IMG/VR virus record: IMGVR_UViG_3300025313_000106
Location: 1 to 27,002 of that record
Length of the DNA stretch: 27,002 nucleotides
From: a virus
Direction: 5' to 3' (one strand)
Shown: positions 8,389 to 15,427 of the stretch, piece by piece
Layout of the letters: every line of letters starts with the position of its first letter
Position numbering within the stretch: position 1 is the first letter of the stretch
Notes under the pieces: generated by a model
What the model was told of the DNA's origin: nothing
The model's input: only the letters and a program-made list of their open reading frames with translations
Databases searched by the model: none
Translations under genes and position numbers: made by a program

Positions 8389-8833
8389 ACTCTAGCAGCG
8401 CCACGAACCAGCCGATAAGTAAGGCGAAGACCGGCCAGATGCGTTGAGGGCGCCATGCCCCCGCCGCGCGGCAACTTCGCCCGATAAAGGGCAGTGTCAC
8501 CGCAGTGAGGATAAGACTCACTAGATTCACCAGCGCAATGTCTTTGGGCATCCAGGGAAGGACGTCGCTGTGCATGAACCCATCTAAGACGAGATGGCAG
8601 ACTGCCCCGAACAGCGCCCCCAGGCCCCACGCCCAACCAAGCGAACACCCCCAGACGGCCAGCGCCACGCACAGCGCGCCGAGCCAGGTATGGAATATGC
8701 CGTGCAGCGGCACATGCGCCCCCGATAGCGCGATGTAGATGGGTTCAAAATCAATCAGGACATTGGCATAGATAAACGGCCACGGATTTTTTAGCGCCGC
8801 AGCGGGCCAGATATGCAAGGGCGTCATTGGCAT
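8357..8833 (-). CDS. YdjM/DUF457-like membrane metal-dependent hydrolase
   Basis: 158 residues from ATG 8833, which has GGGGGG seven bases upstream; an ATG two codons later would give an ATGA overlap with the preceding gene. It begins MPMTPLHIWPAA, followed by ANVLIDFEPIY, PLHGIFHTWLG and CHLVLDGFMHSDVLPW, then two or three more hydrophobic segments. The spaced His/Asp/Glu residues on the edges of membrane helices are characteristic of the membrane-bound metal-dependent hydrolase family (YdjM-like). It is the last gene of the minus-strand chain, where it converges with the plus-strand lysis cluster. Substrate and role in the phage are unknown. Confidence 0.75.
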   Translation of the reverse strand: MPMTPLHIWPAAALKNPWPFIYANVLIDFEPIYIALSGAHVPLHGIFHTWLGALCVALAVWGCSLGWAWGLGALFGAVCHLVLDGFMHSDVLPWMPKDIALVNLVSLILTAVTLPFIGRSCRAAGAWRPQRIWPVFALLIGWFVALLESNYWLAVGVT

Positions 8834-9009
8834 GACGCACCCCCCAGGCAACTCGCGCACAGTTTCCGATGGAAAAATATCTTCTTCGAGGTGGTCGGCC
8901 GCACGCGATTACACCCGAGACAGACGAATTCATCGGGGATGGTCTGCAACAAGACAAGCCACCCCACAACCCACCCCACAACCGCGATCACAGAGAAAAA
9001 CTCGAACAT
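8824..9009 (-). CDS. Membrane-anchored zinc-ribbon-like small protein
   Basis: 61 residues from ATG 9009, which has GGGGGG six bases upstream, so this start is preferred to one 14 codons earlier. Residues ~3-23 (EFFSVIAVVGWVVGWLVLLQ) form a membrane span. The rest carries two CxxC knuckles, Cys30/Cys33 and Cys51/Cys54 (CLGC and CASC), separated by a basic linker, consistent with one zinc site. This resembles small anchored zinc-ribbon proteins of phage early regions; function unknown. Its end overlaps the start of the hydrolase gene. Confidence 0.65.
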   Translation of the reverse strand: MFEFFSVIAVVGWVVGWLVLLQTIPDEFVCLGCNRVRPTTSKKIFFHRKLCASCLGGASCQ

Positions 9010-9019
9010 GATATCCCCC

Positions 9020-9175
9020 CTAAACAAACATGAAGAAAAGGCTAAGAACAATTACGGCGTAGGCGGCGGTAGCCACAATATGCACGGGATTTTCTGCATT
9101 GATGTCCCCTCTACGGTACGCCTGAGCAACGCGCAGAGAATCTAAGTCCGAGTACCGTGTGGCTTGTTTACTCAT
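9020..9175 (-). CDS. Small protein with C-terminal membrane anchor
   Basis: 51 residues from ATG 9175, preceded by AAGGGG; a longer frame upstream lacks a better start and would overlap its neighbour heavily. The sequence is a polar, charged start (MSKQATRYSDLDSLRVAQAY) followed by one C-terminal hydrophobic helix (VHIVATAAYAVIVLSLFFMFV). It starts within the last codons of the upstream gene. It is a tail-anchored small membrane protein of unknown role. Confidence 0.55.
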   Translation of the reverse strand: MSKQATRYSDLDSLRVAQAYRRGDINAENPVHIVATAAYAVIVLSLFFMFV

Positions 9176-9386
9176 GTCCACGCCCCTTGCGCGGTGTGAG
9201 CGATCGCCACCGCTCATGCGGGCGCACATCCTCTTGCGGGCCACTCAATAGAAGCATGGCGTCCGCGATATGGTAAGCTTCCGCCGCCACAATCTCCCGC
9301 CAGTCGGACCCCTCGACCCCCGTCAACAAAAGCGACTGCATCGCCATCGCGGCAAAATAATCTCTTGTGGTAATGTGCTCGTTCAT
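9168..9386 (-). CDS. Conserved small phage protein (RDYFAA...IADAML type)
   Basis: 72 residues from ATG 9386, overlapping the previous stop by ATGA. The N-terminal part MNEHITTRDYFAAMAMQSLL and the later VAAEAYHIADAMLL follow a pattern common in small proteins of phage and prophage replication regions. It appears all-helical with a basic tail. No enzymatic motif is seen and the function is unknown. Confidence 0.65.
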   Translation of the reverse strand: MNEHITTRDYFAAMAMQSLLLTGVEGSDWREIVAAEAYHIADAMLLLSGPQEDVRPHERWRSLTPRKGRGHE

Positions 9387-9643
9387 AGCGTGTGCTCCAG
9401 GGAAACGATTAGCGCGGGGCTGCTTGCGGTCTCCGCGAGCTCCAGCTCGATTAACTTTTCCAGAAAGTGAGCCGCTTTTTTCAGGTCCTGGACACCCCCC
9501 TTACGCCGATGGCGGAAAAGGTATTTTGTGATCTGCCCCTCGAAGTAGCCCAGCCCCAGGATATGTACAACGTCCCAATGCTGAAGCTCTGCCCCCTGGT
9601 TCATGTAGTGGGAGCCGCCGATTTGATGACTATTCGCACTCAT
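9383..9643 (-). CDS. DUF3310 / SaV-like protein (T7 gp1.7-related)
   Basis: 86 residues from ATG 9643. It carries the DUF3310 signature: QIGGSHYMNQG, then LQHWDVVHILGLGYFEGQIT, KYLFRHRRKGGVQDLKKAAH and a helical tail. The family includes T7 gp1.7, which has nucleoside/nucleotide kinase activity; most members are uncharacterised. Position just after the helicase in the early block fits a role in nucleotide metabolism. It starts inside the end of the helicase gene and overlaps the next gene by ATGA. Confidence 0.85.
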   Translation of the reverse strand: MSANSHQIGGSHYMNQGAELQHWDVVHILGLGYFEGQITKYLFRHRRKGGVQDLKKAAHFLEKLIELELAETASSPALIVSLEHTL

Positions 9644-11033
9644 ATTCCATACCCTCTTGTTCCCGAATTAACCGACAAAACGCTTCCTGAAAATTACCGC
9701 GACACTCCAAGACCTTAGACATGACACCATCGACTGACCCGGTAGCGAGGATTCGATGCACAAAGACATGAGAGCTCTTGTTGCCGCTCCGCGCGACCCG
9801 CGCGTTCGCTTGGTCGTATTGCTCGCGGTCATAGAAAAGACCGAACCAGCAAACATGCTGCGCGTGACCCTCTTGCAGGTTTACACCATGCGCCATGCTT
9901 GCGGGGTGGACTAGGAGCAGTGGCAAATGCCCAGCATTAAACATTGCAATCTGAATATTGGCTTCCTCGATGGAGCAACCCCCACGGATGGCGGGTGTGC
10001 CCGGGAAGGCCTCCTGAATTCGTATGCGCTCGTGATCGTAGTGATAGAACAGCAACATGGGTGCGCCGTCCAGCTCCTCAAGGATGCCGGTGAGCGCATC
10101 CAACTTGGCGCGATGCACATGGACCCAATCTTTGGTTGTGGGGACGTAGACCGCGCCGCCAGCCACTTGCCGAAGTTTGGTAAGTGCCGCCGCCGCATTC
10201 GGCGCTACGATGGTTGCGCCGTCCAACTCCGCGATGAATTCGCGCTCAAGTTCCTTATAGGAGTGCATGGCGCGGACGGGCAGCGTGACCCAGTGATCTA
10301 ACGTAACGACTTCCGGCAGGGTAAGGTACTCGTTGGCGTCAAGTTGCAGCGTGAACGGGGCGATGCGCTCTGCGATCCGGGGTAACGCGGAGTGCATGGG
10401 TTCCCATGAGCCATCGTACTTTAACGTCATGTATTCCTGCCGAAAGTGCGTGATATAGCGCCCCAGGCTAGCCCCTTGGTCTAACAGGAAAATCTGACCA
10501 AACAAATTCTCAATGGACTTCGGCATCGGCGTTCCGGTCAGAATATATCGCTTATAGAACAGATTAAGGAATTTTTTTATTATCTTGAAGCGACGTGAGC
10601 CGCTGTTCTTGAACAGTGTGGATTCGTCAAGAACGAGCATCACGCGCCCCGCACCATCAACCCACTTTGCAAAAGCGTCATTGAATTCCGTTAAAATCCC
10701 CTCGACATTCATCAAGTACACGTCAGCATTCGCAGCTAGCGCCTTCTTTCGCTTGTCGCGCCCACCATGAATTATGGAATGCGTGAGGCCAGAAAAATTA
10801 CTCCACTTAGCCAATTCTTGTGGCCACGCCGAGCTTATGACCCGAAGCGGTCCAACAACGAAAAGCTTATCAATAAGGTTCTTCTCTTTCAGTATCCTGA
10901 ATGACTCCAAGACAATAGATGTCTTTCCCATGCCCGGATAGAGAAGGAGCCCAGCCGCACCATTCTGAAGGAGCATTTTTACGGCGCGCAGTTGATAATC
11001 GCGCGCTGCCCACAGGGGCAAAGTCGGTTGCAT
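9630..11033 (-). CDS. SNF2-like superfamily 2 DNA helicase
   Basis: 467 residues from ATG 11033. SF2 motifs in order: the Q-like start LWAARDYQLRAVKMLL; Walker A GMGKT at 34-38; Walker B DEST at 136-139; motif III LTGTPMPKS at 165-173; MAHGVNLQEGH near 380-390; and motif VI QANARVARSG at 408-417. This is the compact phage form of the SNF2-type helicase or translocase, common beside DNA polymerase and VRR-NUC genes. It probably acts in replication or recombination-dependent repair. The 5' half is visibly more AT-rich than the flanking genes. It starts 55 bases inside the nuclease gene. Confidence 0.92.
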   Translation of the reverse strand: MQPTLPLWAARDYQLRAVKMLLQNGAAGLLLYPGMGKTSIVLESFRILKEKNLIDKLFVVGPLRVISSAWPQELAKWSNFSGLTHSIIHGGRDKRKKALAANADVYLMNVEGILTEFNDAFAKWVDGAGRVMLVLDESTLFKNSGSRRFKIIKKFLNLFYKRYILTGTPMPKSIENLFGQIFLLDQGASLGRYITHFRQEYMTLKYDGSWEPMHSALPRIAERIAPFTLQLDANEYLTLPEVVTLDHWVTLPVRAMHSYKELEREFIAELDGATIVAPNAAAALTKLRQVAGGAVYVPTTKDWVHVHRAKLDALTGILEELDGAPMLLFYHYDHERIRIQEAFPGTPAIRGGCSIEEANIQIAMFNAGHLPLLLVHPASMAHGVNLQEGHAQHVCWFGLFYDREQYDQANARVARSGNKSSHVFVHRILATGSVDGVMSKVLECRGNFQEAFCRLIREQEGMEYECE

Positions 11034-11329
11034 ATTAGTTCTTTCACCTCAACGAGTGCAGCATCTAGGGTATCAAATGTTCTAACATCAAAGCCCATCC
11101 GCCGTAGGTTGTCATGGATGTGTGCTTGCAAAGGCCGCAACTTCTCCCCGCTGCGCTTCCACTCAATAAAAAGTATCCCCGAACCATTCCAAAGTATTAC
11201 GCGGTCCGGCCACCCACGAACACCGGCAGGCGTCATCTTTATATACTGAAGGTCAACCCCGACCGATGACGCCCAGCGCCCGATCTGCTCCCCGAAAGCC
11301 CGTTCCAGTGACGATTCAAGGCGCCTCAC
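10979..11329 (-). CDS. VRR-NUC domain nuclease
   Basis: 116 residues from GTG 11329 (GTGA overlap with the preceding gene). The PD-(D/E)XK-type VRR-NUC core is clear: GVRGWPDRVILW with Asp42, LFIEWKRSGEKLRPLQ with Glu56 and Lys58 and the conserved Gln68, then the helix AHIHDNLRRMGFDVRTFDT. Stand-alone phage VRR-NUC proteins are thought to act as structure-specific or Holliday-junction nucleases together with the adjacent helicase. The C-terminal ~20 residues (LCPCGQRAIINCAP) are cysteine-rich and overlap the helicase start. Confidence 0.9.
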   Translation of the reverse strand: MRRLESSLERAFGEQIGRWASSVGVDLQYIKMTPAGVRGWPDRVILWNGSGILFIEWKRSGEKLRPLQAHIHDNLRRMGFDVRTFDTLDAALVEVKELICNRLCPCGQRAIINCAP

Positions 11330-12042
11330 CGACGGACAACCATGCCGCGCAAACAGGGGCCACCATTATCCACGTTGTAGGGGCACCAACGACACCCGGT
11401 ACCGGGTCGGGTCGGGAAATTTTCTGACCCGCGATTTTCGGCTATGCTGGCGATGTGCACGTCGATACCCTTGGTCAAGCGCGGAAAATCGTCGTGCGCG
11501 TACTGCCACGTATCTACCGTGCCGGGTGGCTTGTCTAAGTAAATGAATGCTACGGTGAGGCTCTTGACCGGACTGCCGGGTGTGGTTGGCAGTAATGGCG
11601 CTGCCGCGTTATGTAAGGACGCGTAGGCCGCCCCCTGTGACTTATGCGAGTCGTAGCGATTGCCGGTCTTCCAGTCCAGAACCGTCACGGCCCCAGCAGC
11701 AGTCGTCAGTACAAGGTCAATCTTTCCGCGAAAGTAGGCGGTGGCGTCCGAGTAACTTACCGCCGCCCAGTGCGGGTCTACGGCCAACTCCAGCTCGGGC
11801 TGACAGACATGCTCACGCCGCAATGACTCGATAAACTCGCGCCAGGGGTCCAGCGAGGTACACGCCTCTGGCCATGCGCCACCGGCAAAAAAGTCCTCTA
11901 AGTGCGCGTGAATCTCCGTACCCCGCGCCGCTGCGGGGCCTGCGGGGTCTGCAAGTTTGTCGATATATTTGAACTTGTATTTCGCAGGACATTGCTCCCA
12001 GAGGGATATGGAACTGTACGACTCCGCCCGCGCCGGCATCAT
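11326..12042 (-). CDS. Cas4/AddB/RecB-like PD-(D/E)XK nuclease with Fe-S cluster cysteines
   Basis: 238 residues from ATG 12042, which overlaps the preceding stop; a GTG five codons earlier is less likely. Nuclease core: RGTEIHAHLEDF (His45), RGKIDLVL (Asp109), VTVLDWKTG (Asp123, Lys125) and HKSQGAAYA (Gln136). One cysteine near the N terminus (LWEQCPAKYKFKY, Cys18) and three near the C terminus (Cys217, Cys220, Cys230 in GCRWCPYNVDNGGPC) match the four-cysteine iron-sulphur staple of Cas4 and AddB nucleases. It is probably a DNA exonuclease used in replication-coupled recombination. It lies between the polymerase and VRR-NUC genes. Confidence 0.88.
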   Translation of the reverse strand: MMPARAESYSSISLWEQCPAKYKFKYIDKLADPAGPAAARGTEIHAHLEDFFAGGAWPEACTSLDPWREFIESLRREHVCQPELELAVDPHWAAVSYSDATAYFRGKIDLVLTTAAGAVTVLDWKTGNRYDSHKSQGAAYASLHNAAAPLLPTTPGSPVKSLTVAFIYLDKPPGTVDTWQYAHDDFPRLTKGIDVHIASIAENRGSENFPTRPGTGCRWCPYNVDNGGPCLRGMVVRR

Positions 12043-12227
12043 ATTATATATTCCCACTCTACGTTGGCCAGCGCATCGCTCAGCGCGCTCACACGCTTGG
12101 CTATGGCGGATAGTTCGGCAATAAAATCTTCGTCATAGGCGCGATCGTAGCGGTACTGGTCATAAAGTTTCACGGCATCGTAAAGCGCCTCTTCGGCGGC
12201 GTCTAGGGTGTTCGTTAATTTGCTCAT
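12039..12227 (-). CDS. Small acidic helical protein
   Basis: 62 residues from ATG 12227, preceded by AGAGG and overlapping the polymerase stop by ATGA. It reads MSKLTNTLDAAEEALYDAVK and continues as charged, acidic, probably helical sequence ending VEWEYII. No known motif. It sits between DNA polymerase and the Fe-S nuclease and is coupled to both, so it may be a replication accessory protein; function unknown. Confidence 0.6.
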   Translation of the reverse strand: MSKLTNTLDAAEEALYDAVKLYDQYRYDRAYDEDFIAELSAIAKRVSALSDALANVEWEYII

Positions 12228-13990
12228 TTTGTTGCCTCTGAATAGTTGTTGCCTGATTTGACCGATACGCGCATCGGGACATCCACGCGCAGCGCGTTTG
12301 CTGCGGCAAGATAGGCCGACTCCCATAACTGACCCGGCGCTGCGCTGATACTGATTTCATCGTGCACCGTGCCTAGAATAGTCGCGCCGCTGGCGTGTAA
12401 ATGGATCAACATTTCCTTTGTCTGGTCGGCCGCGCTCCCTTGAATCAGCGTGTTGATTGCCTTGTATTCATACGAGCGGGCGCCGCCCTCCGGCGAGAGT
12501 GTCGGGGGCTCGCAGAACATCACGCGACCCCCCACGGTGCGGACTTTGCCCCCGCGCTGAAACCGCGTTTTGCAGGTCTGAATGAGGGTCCCCAAGTCAG
12601 GAAATTCACTCAGAATACGGCCCTTCATCCGCTTGGCATCCACAATATCAATGCCAAGACTTTCCGCCAGCCGCGCTTGACCCATGGCATACAGAAGCCC
12701 CAGGAAAATCGTTTTCGCCATTTTCCGCGTGGTGCCCGCGCCGACAATCTCCGTAACGAAAACGTACGGATCTAACTCGGGGTCCGCGTTGTAGGCGGCC
12801 AGGAGCCTGCCATTCTCAAAATGCGCCGCCAGCCGTGGTTCTTGGCTCATCAAGTCGCCCGTTACCCACGCTGCCCCCAGTTCAGGCAGCAAATAACTGC
12901 GCAAGCTGGGAATTTCCGGGTAGCCATCGGGCGGCAACACGTCGAAGCGGGTTGGTACGTTTTGCAGATTGGGGCCTGAACTGCTCAGCCGCCCCGTACG
13001 GGTGCCGAAGCCGGCCGCATTGCGCGTCTGGTTGTATTTCGGGTAAATGCGCCCCGCACCCCGCGCAGCGATTTCCAACCAGGGCACCATAAACGTGCGT
13101 GTGACGGTAGACAGCGCGCCGCGATACCGTAATAGTTGTAACAAGTCGGTGTCCGCCACTGCCGCTGCGAGACTCTGCTTGCCCACACTCTGCGCACCTT
13201 TGGCGGTCAGCAGCAGTTTACTTGGGTCCGCGTGCCCGCCGCAGGTCAGAGCCTCCAGCAGTTCCGCGTCGCTGTCCAAATTGACGACCCCTAGACGGTC
13301 CATGAGCGCGGTTTCAGCACGGGCAAGCGCCTCTGCGCTGGTGTTCAGGTCAGCGGACAACCGCTCCACATCGAGCCGGACGCCGCGCGCCTCCACTTCC
13401 ATGAGGACGGGTAGTAGTTTGCGCTCCCGGTCGTAGGCGTTGGACATCCCCAATTCGAGGACCTCCGCGTGGAGGCGGGCAAAGAGTCCCAGCGTGCGGG
13501 CTACGTCACCCATGGCATAGGGGGCGACGAGATCAGCGGGGGCGCAACATATATAGGCCCCCGCTTGCTTGCGGGTACGGCAGGCCGCGACATTCTCCAC
13601 AATCCAATCCGTCAGCAGGTCGCGTTCCTCCGGGGCCAGGTGTAGATAATGCTCTGCCAGTGGTTTCAATCCCAGAGAGGTGGCGTTGGGGTCCAACAGA
13701 TAAGCCAGAAACATGGTGTCATGCAGCTTATCCCAGGCCGGGCACGGGAGATCTAACCAATATTTCGCTACGGCTAGGTCGAACTTGGCATTGTGCATCA
13801 CCAAATCGCCACCCCATAGGCGGGAGAGTGCCTGTCTTGCCTCTGACAGCGTGCAGTTATTCCCTGTGGGGTGCCCCCACGCCATGTAAATTGGTTCACT
13901 GTCGGGTGAGGAAAGCGCAACACCTACCGGCCGGGGCGGTGTTGCGCTCGTATCGTCGATGGCCTCGGTTTCAAAGTCGATGGCGTACAT
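12224..13990 (-). CDS. Family A DNA polymerase with 3'-5' exonuclease domain
   Basis: 588 residues from ATG 13990 (TAATG with the preceding gene). Exonuclease motifs: Exo I DFETE (Asp5, Glu7), Exo II HNAKFDL (Asp71), Exo III YAMGD (Tyr158, Asp162). Polymerase motifs: TGRLSSSGPNLQNVP (332-346), motif A GDLMSQEPRLAAHF (catalytic Asp379), motif B RKMAKTIFLGLLYAMG (Lys426, Tyr434), motif C TVHDEI (His543, Asp544, Glu545). There is no 5'-3' exonuclease domain, as is usual for phage replicative enzymes. It is shorter than E. coli Pol I or T7 gp5 but has all catalytic residues. It should be the replicative polymerase, working with the primase-helicase upstream in the operon. Confidence 0.97.
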   Translation of the reverse strand: MYAIDFETEAIDDTSATPPRPVGVALSSPDSEPIYMAWGHPTGNNCTLSEARQALSRLWGGDLVMHNAKFDLAVAKYWLDLPCPAWDKLHDTMFLAYLLDPNATSLGLKPLAEHYLHLAPEERDLLTDWIVENVAACRTRKQAGAYICCAPADLVAPYAMGDVARTLGLFARLHAEVLELGMSNAYDRERKLLPVLMEVEARGVRLDVERLSADLNTSAEALARAETALMDRLGVVNLDSDAELLEALTCGGHADPSKLLLTAKGAQSVGKQSLAAAVADTDLLQLLRYRGALSTVTRTFMVPWLEIAARGAGRIYPKYNQTRNAAGFGTRTGRLSSSGPNLQNVPTRFDVLPPDGYPEIPSLRSYLLPELGAAWVTGDLMSQEPRLAAHFENGRLLAAYNADPELDPYVFVTEIVGAGTTRKMAKTIFLGLLYAMGQARLAESLGIDIVDAKRMKGRILSEFPDLGTLIQTCKTRFQRGGKVRTVGGRVMFCEPPTLSPEGGARSYEYKAINTLIQGSAADQTKEMLIHLHASGATILGTVHDEISISAAPGQLWESAYLAAANALRVDVPMRVSVKSGNNYSEATK

Positions 13991-14727
13991 TAGAATTTCT
14001 CGACCTTGGTGCTCTCTACATGGGCCTCGTAGGGCCGCATGAGCACGTCATCAACCAGGGCGCGGCGGCGCAGAAGGGTAGATAGGCGCTCTTTTGGCAC
14101 GACACCCGCTAACTTCATGCACAATCTGAACTGCGACACCTCGTCAGGTTCCGTGTAGATGGTTGTGATCACACCCAGCGCGGGCAGGCGGGTAAGCGCG
14201 TAAACCTCGGACAGGTAATTAGCCCACCGCTTCACGCTCGTCACCGGCGGACGAAGAATGGCAATCTCCGAACTTAAAATCGCGGTGTCGCTTTCCAGAG
14301 CACTCGCCGGGATTAAAGCCAGACGCCGGGTATTTTTGCAGGCCTTGCCCTTCCCCTGCGCGGCAGATCCCCATTGATTCTTAGGGCAGGTGGTGCAACT
14401 GTCCGACTGCGGCGCACTGGAGCTCGGATGCGGGGCCATGTCGGAACCCGACGCGCTTAGCGCGAAGCAGACGGGGGACGCCAAATCATCCGCATCGTAC
14501 TTGCCCTCATAATATCGGTTTTCGTGCGCGCTATTCAGCACGACCACATCGAGCCTGTTGCCGGGGATTGTCTGCCCGTTGTACTTCAAAATACCGGCGC
14601 GGGTGCCAATCGTCCCACCATGGACGACCTCATTGGCGCGGTCATCCATGGCCAGGGCGGCGAGTTCGTCAGAGATTTCTGCGGGGATAAGTTCATCAGT
14701 CGTATTGGCTAGATCTTGGTGCTTCAC
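13990..14727 (-). CDS. Conserved phage replication-region protein with a Cys motif
   Basis: 245 residues from GTG 14727, preceded by GAGGAAAG. A central motif DSCTTCPKNQWGS followed by GKGKACKNTRRLALIP contains three cysteines that could bind metal; upstream are YYEGKYDADDLASPVCFAL and MAPHPSS, together a pattern I recognise from uncharacterised proteins next to phage DNA polymerases. The C terminus is helical and charged. A role as a single-strand DNA-binding or replication accessory protein is plausible from context but not shown. It overlaps both neighbours (GTGA and TAATG). Confidence 0.7.
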   Translation of the reverse strand: MKHQDLANTTDELIPAEISDELAALAMDDRANEVVHGGTIGTRAGILKYNGQTIPGNRLDVVVLNSAHENRYYEGKYDADDLASPVCFALSASGSDMAPHPSSSAPQSDSCTTCPKNQWGSAAQGKGKACKNTRRLALIPASALESDTAILSSEIAILRPPVTSVKRWANYLSEVYALTRLPALGVITTIYTEPDEVSQFRLCMKLAGVVPKERLSTLLRRRALVDDVLMRPYEAHVESTKVEKF

Positions 14728-15086
14728 TTGGCTTTCCTCATTGATAAGTTGATCACATCCACATTACTAATACCCGGAACGGCGATGCCATCATCTATGC
14801 GATGTCGGACGGCCGCCTGATTCAGCGCGCGATTCAGCAAATCAAACGCATCGGTAGAGCGGATAAACGCGTACAGCGCACTCCAGTCAACCGGGGAATA
14901 CACCACTTTGGTTTCCAGGGCATATTGGTAGCCCTCGGCAACCAAGCCATCCATCCCCGCATCGACGAGCGCGGCAATCAGGCCGCGTTTAGCCTCCGCT
15001 TCGCGTGCGGTCAGTTCATCCACCTCATGTTGCTTGTCGAGCCGAAGATTACGCAGTTCTCGATACAAGATGGCTAATTCTTTCAC
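14724..15086 (-). CDS. Conserved phage protein with N-terminal coiled coil
   Basis: 120 residues from GTG 15086, preceded by GAGGAC at about eight bases. Residues 1-45 form a charged helix or coiled coil (LYRELRNLRLDKQHEVDEL); the middle contains YQYALETKVVYSPVDWSALY; the protein ends VPGISNVDVINLSMRKAK, an ending common in small phage replication-region proteins. No enzyme motif is seen. Coupled by GTGA overlaps on both sides, it is probably a helper of the replication proteins encoded next to it. Confidence 0.62.
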   Translation of the reverse strand: MKELAILYRELRNLRLDKQHEVDELTAREAEAKRGLIAALVDAGMDGLVAEGYQYALETKVVYSPVDWSALYAFIRSTDAFDLLNRALNQAAVRHRIDDGIAVPGISNVDVINLSMRKAK

Positions 15087-15334
15087 GGTGTCAGGTCCTC
15101 AATTTCATATTGCACGGACCCGTTACGATAACAACGGACCCACCCTAAATGCTGTAACGCGCGCCCCACGTCACGAACATCCCGCAGGCTGTATGCGGAA
15201 TCCCCGTAAATTTGCGCGGCGACTGCCGACGCCACGACCCAGCGTTTGTGCGTGACTACCCGATGCTGTATGAGTACCCGCTCAAGTGCGGCGGCGACCA
15301 CATCATAAAATTGACTCGAAGGTGCGCTAAGCAT
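15083..15334 (-). CDS. Small winged-helix-like protein
   Basis: 83 residues from ATG 15334, with an excellent ribosome site (AAGAGGAG) upstream. The arrangement of a helix (QFYDVVAAALERVLIQ), a second helix (VASAVAAQIYGD), then LRDVRDVGRALQHLGWVRCY and a short beta wing (NGSVQYEIED) resembles small winged-helix DNA-binding domains. It is the first gene after the promoter-bearing gap at 15335-15423, so it could be an early regulator or replication factor. The fold is inferred by eye. Confidence 0.62.
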   Translation of the reverse strand: MLSAPSSQFYDVVAAALERVLIQHRVVTHKRWVVASAVAAQIYGDSAYSLRDVRDVGRALQHLGWVRCYRNGSVQYEIEDLTP

Positions 15335-15395
15335 GATTATCTCCTCTTAACAGGGTTAAGTGTATCTAATAGTTGTACCAAAGTAAACGACCGGA

Positions 15396-15410
15396 AAGTT
15401 ATACTAACTT
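15396..15410. promoter_or_regulatory. Palindromic operator-like element, copy 2
   Basis: A perfect inverted repeat with arms AAGTTA/TAACTT around TAC. Its 13-base core is identical to the core at 21145-21157. On the minus strand both place TATAAC in the -10 position ahead of a gene set. Binding by a repressor or a phage-specific transcription factor is inference. Confidence 0.55.
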
Positions 15411-15427
15411 AATGGCATATACTTCAA
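15398..15427 (-). promoter_or_regulatory. Candidate sigma70-like promoter for the replication genes
   Basis: On the minus strand TTGAAG (15427-15422) is followed after 18 bases by TATAAC (15403-15398), and the 15334 gene starts about 60 bases downstream. The -35 element overlaps the end of the primase gene. The -10 is embedded in the perfect dyad AAGTTAGTATAACTT (15396-15410, 6-base arms, 3-base centre), which also occurs at the head of the YD array, so the site could be both promoter and operator. A weaker TTTACT-N17-TACACT pair lies just downstream in the same gap. Confidence 0.55.
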
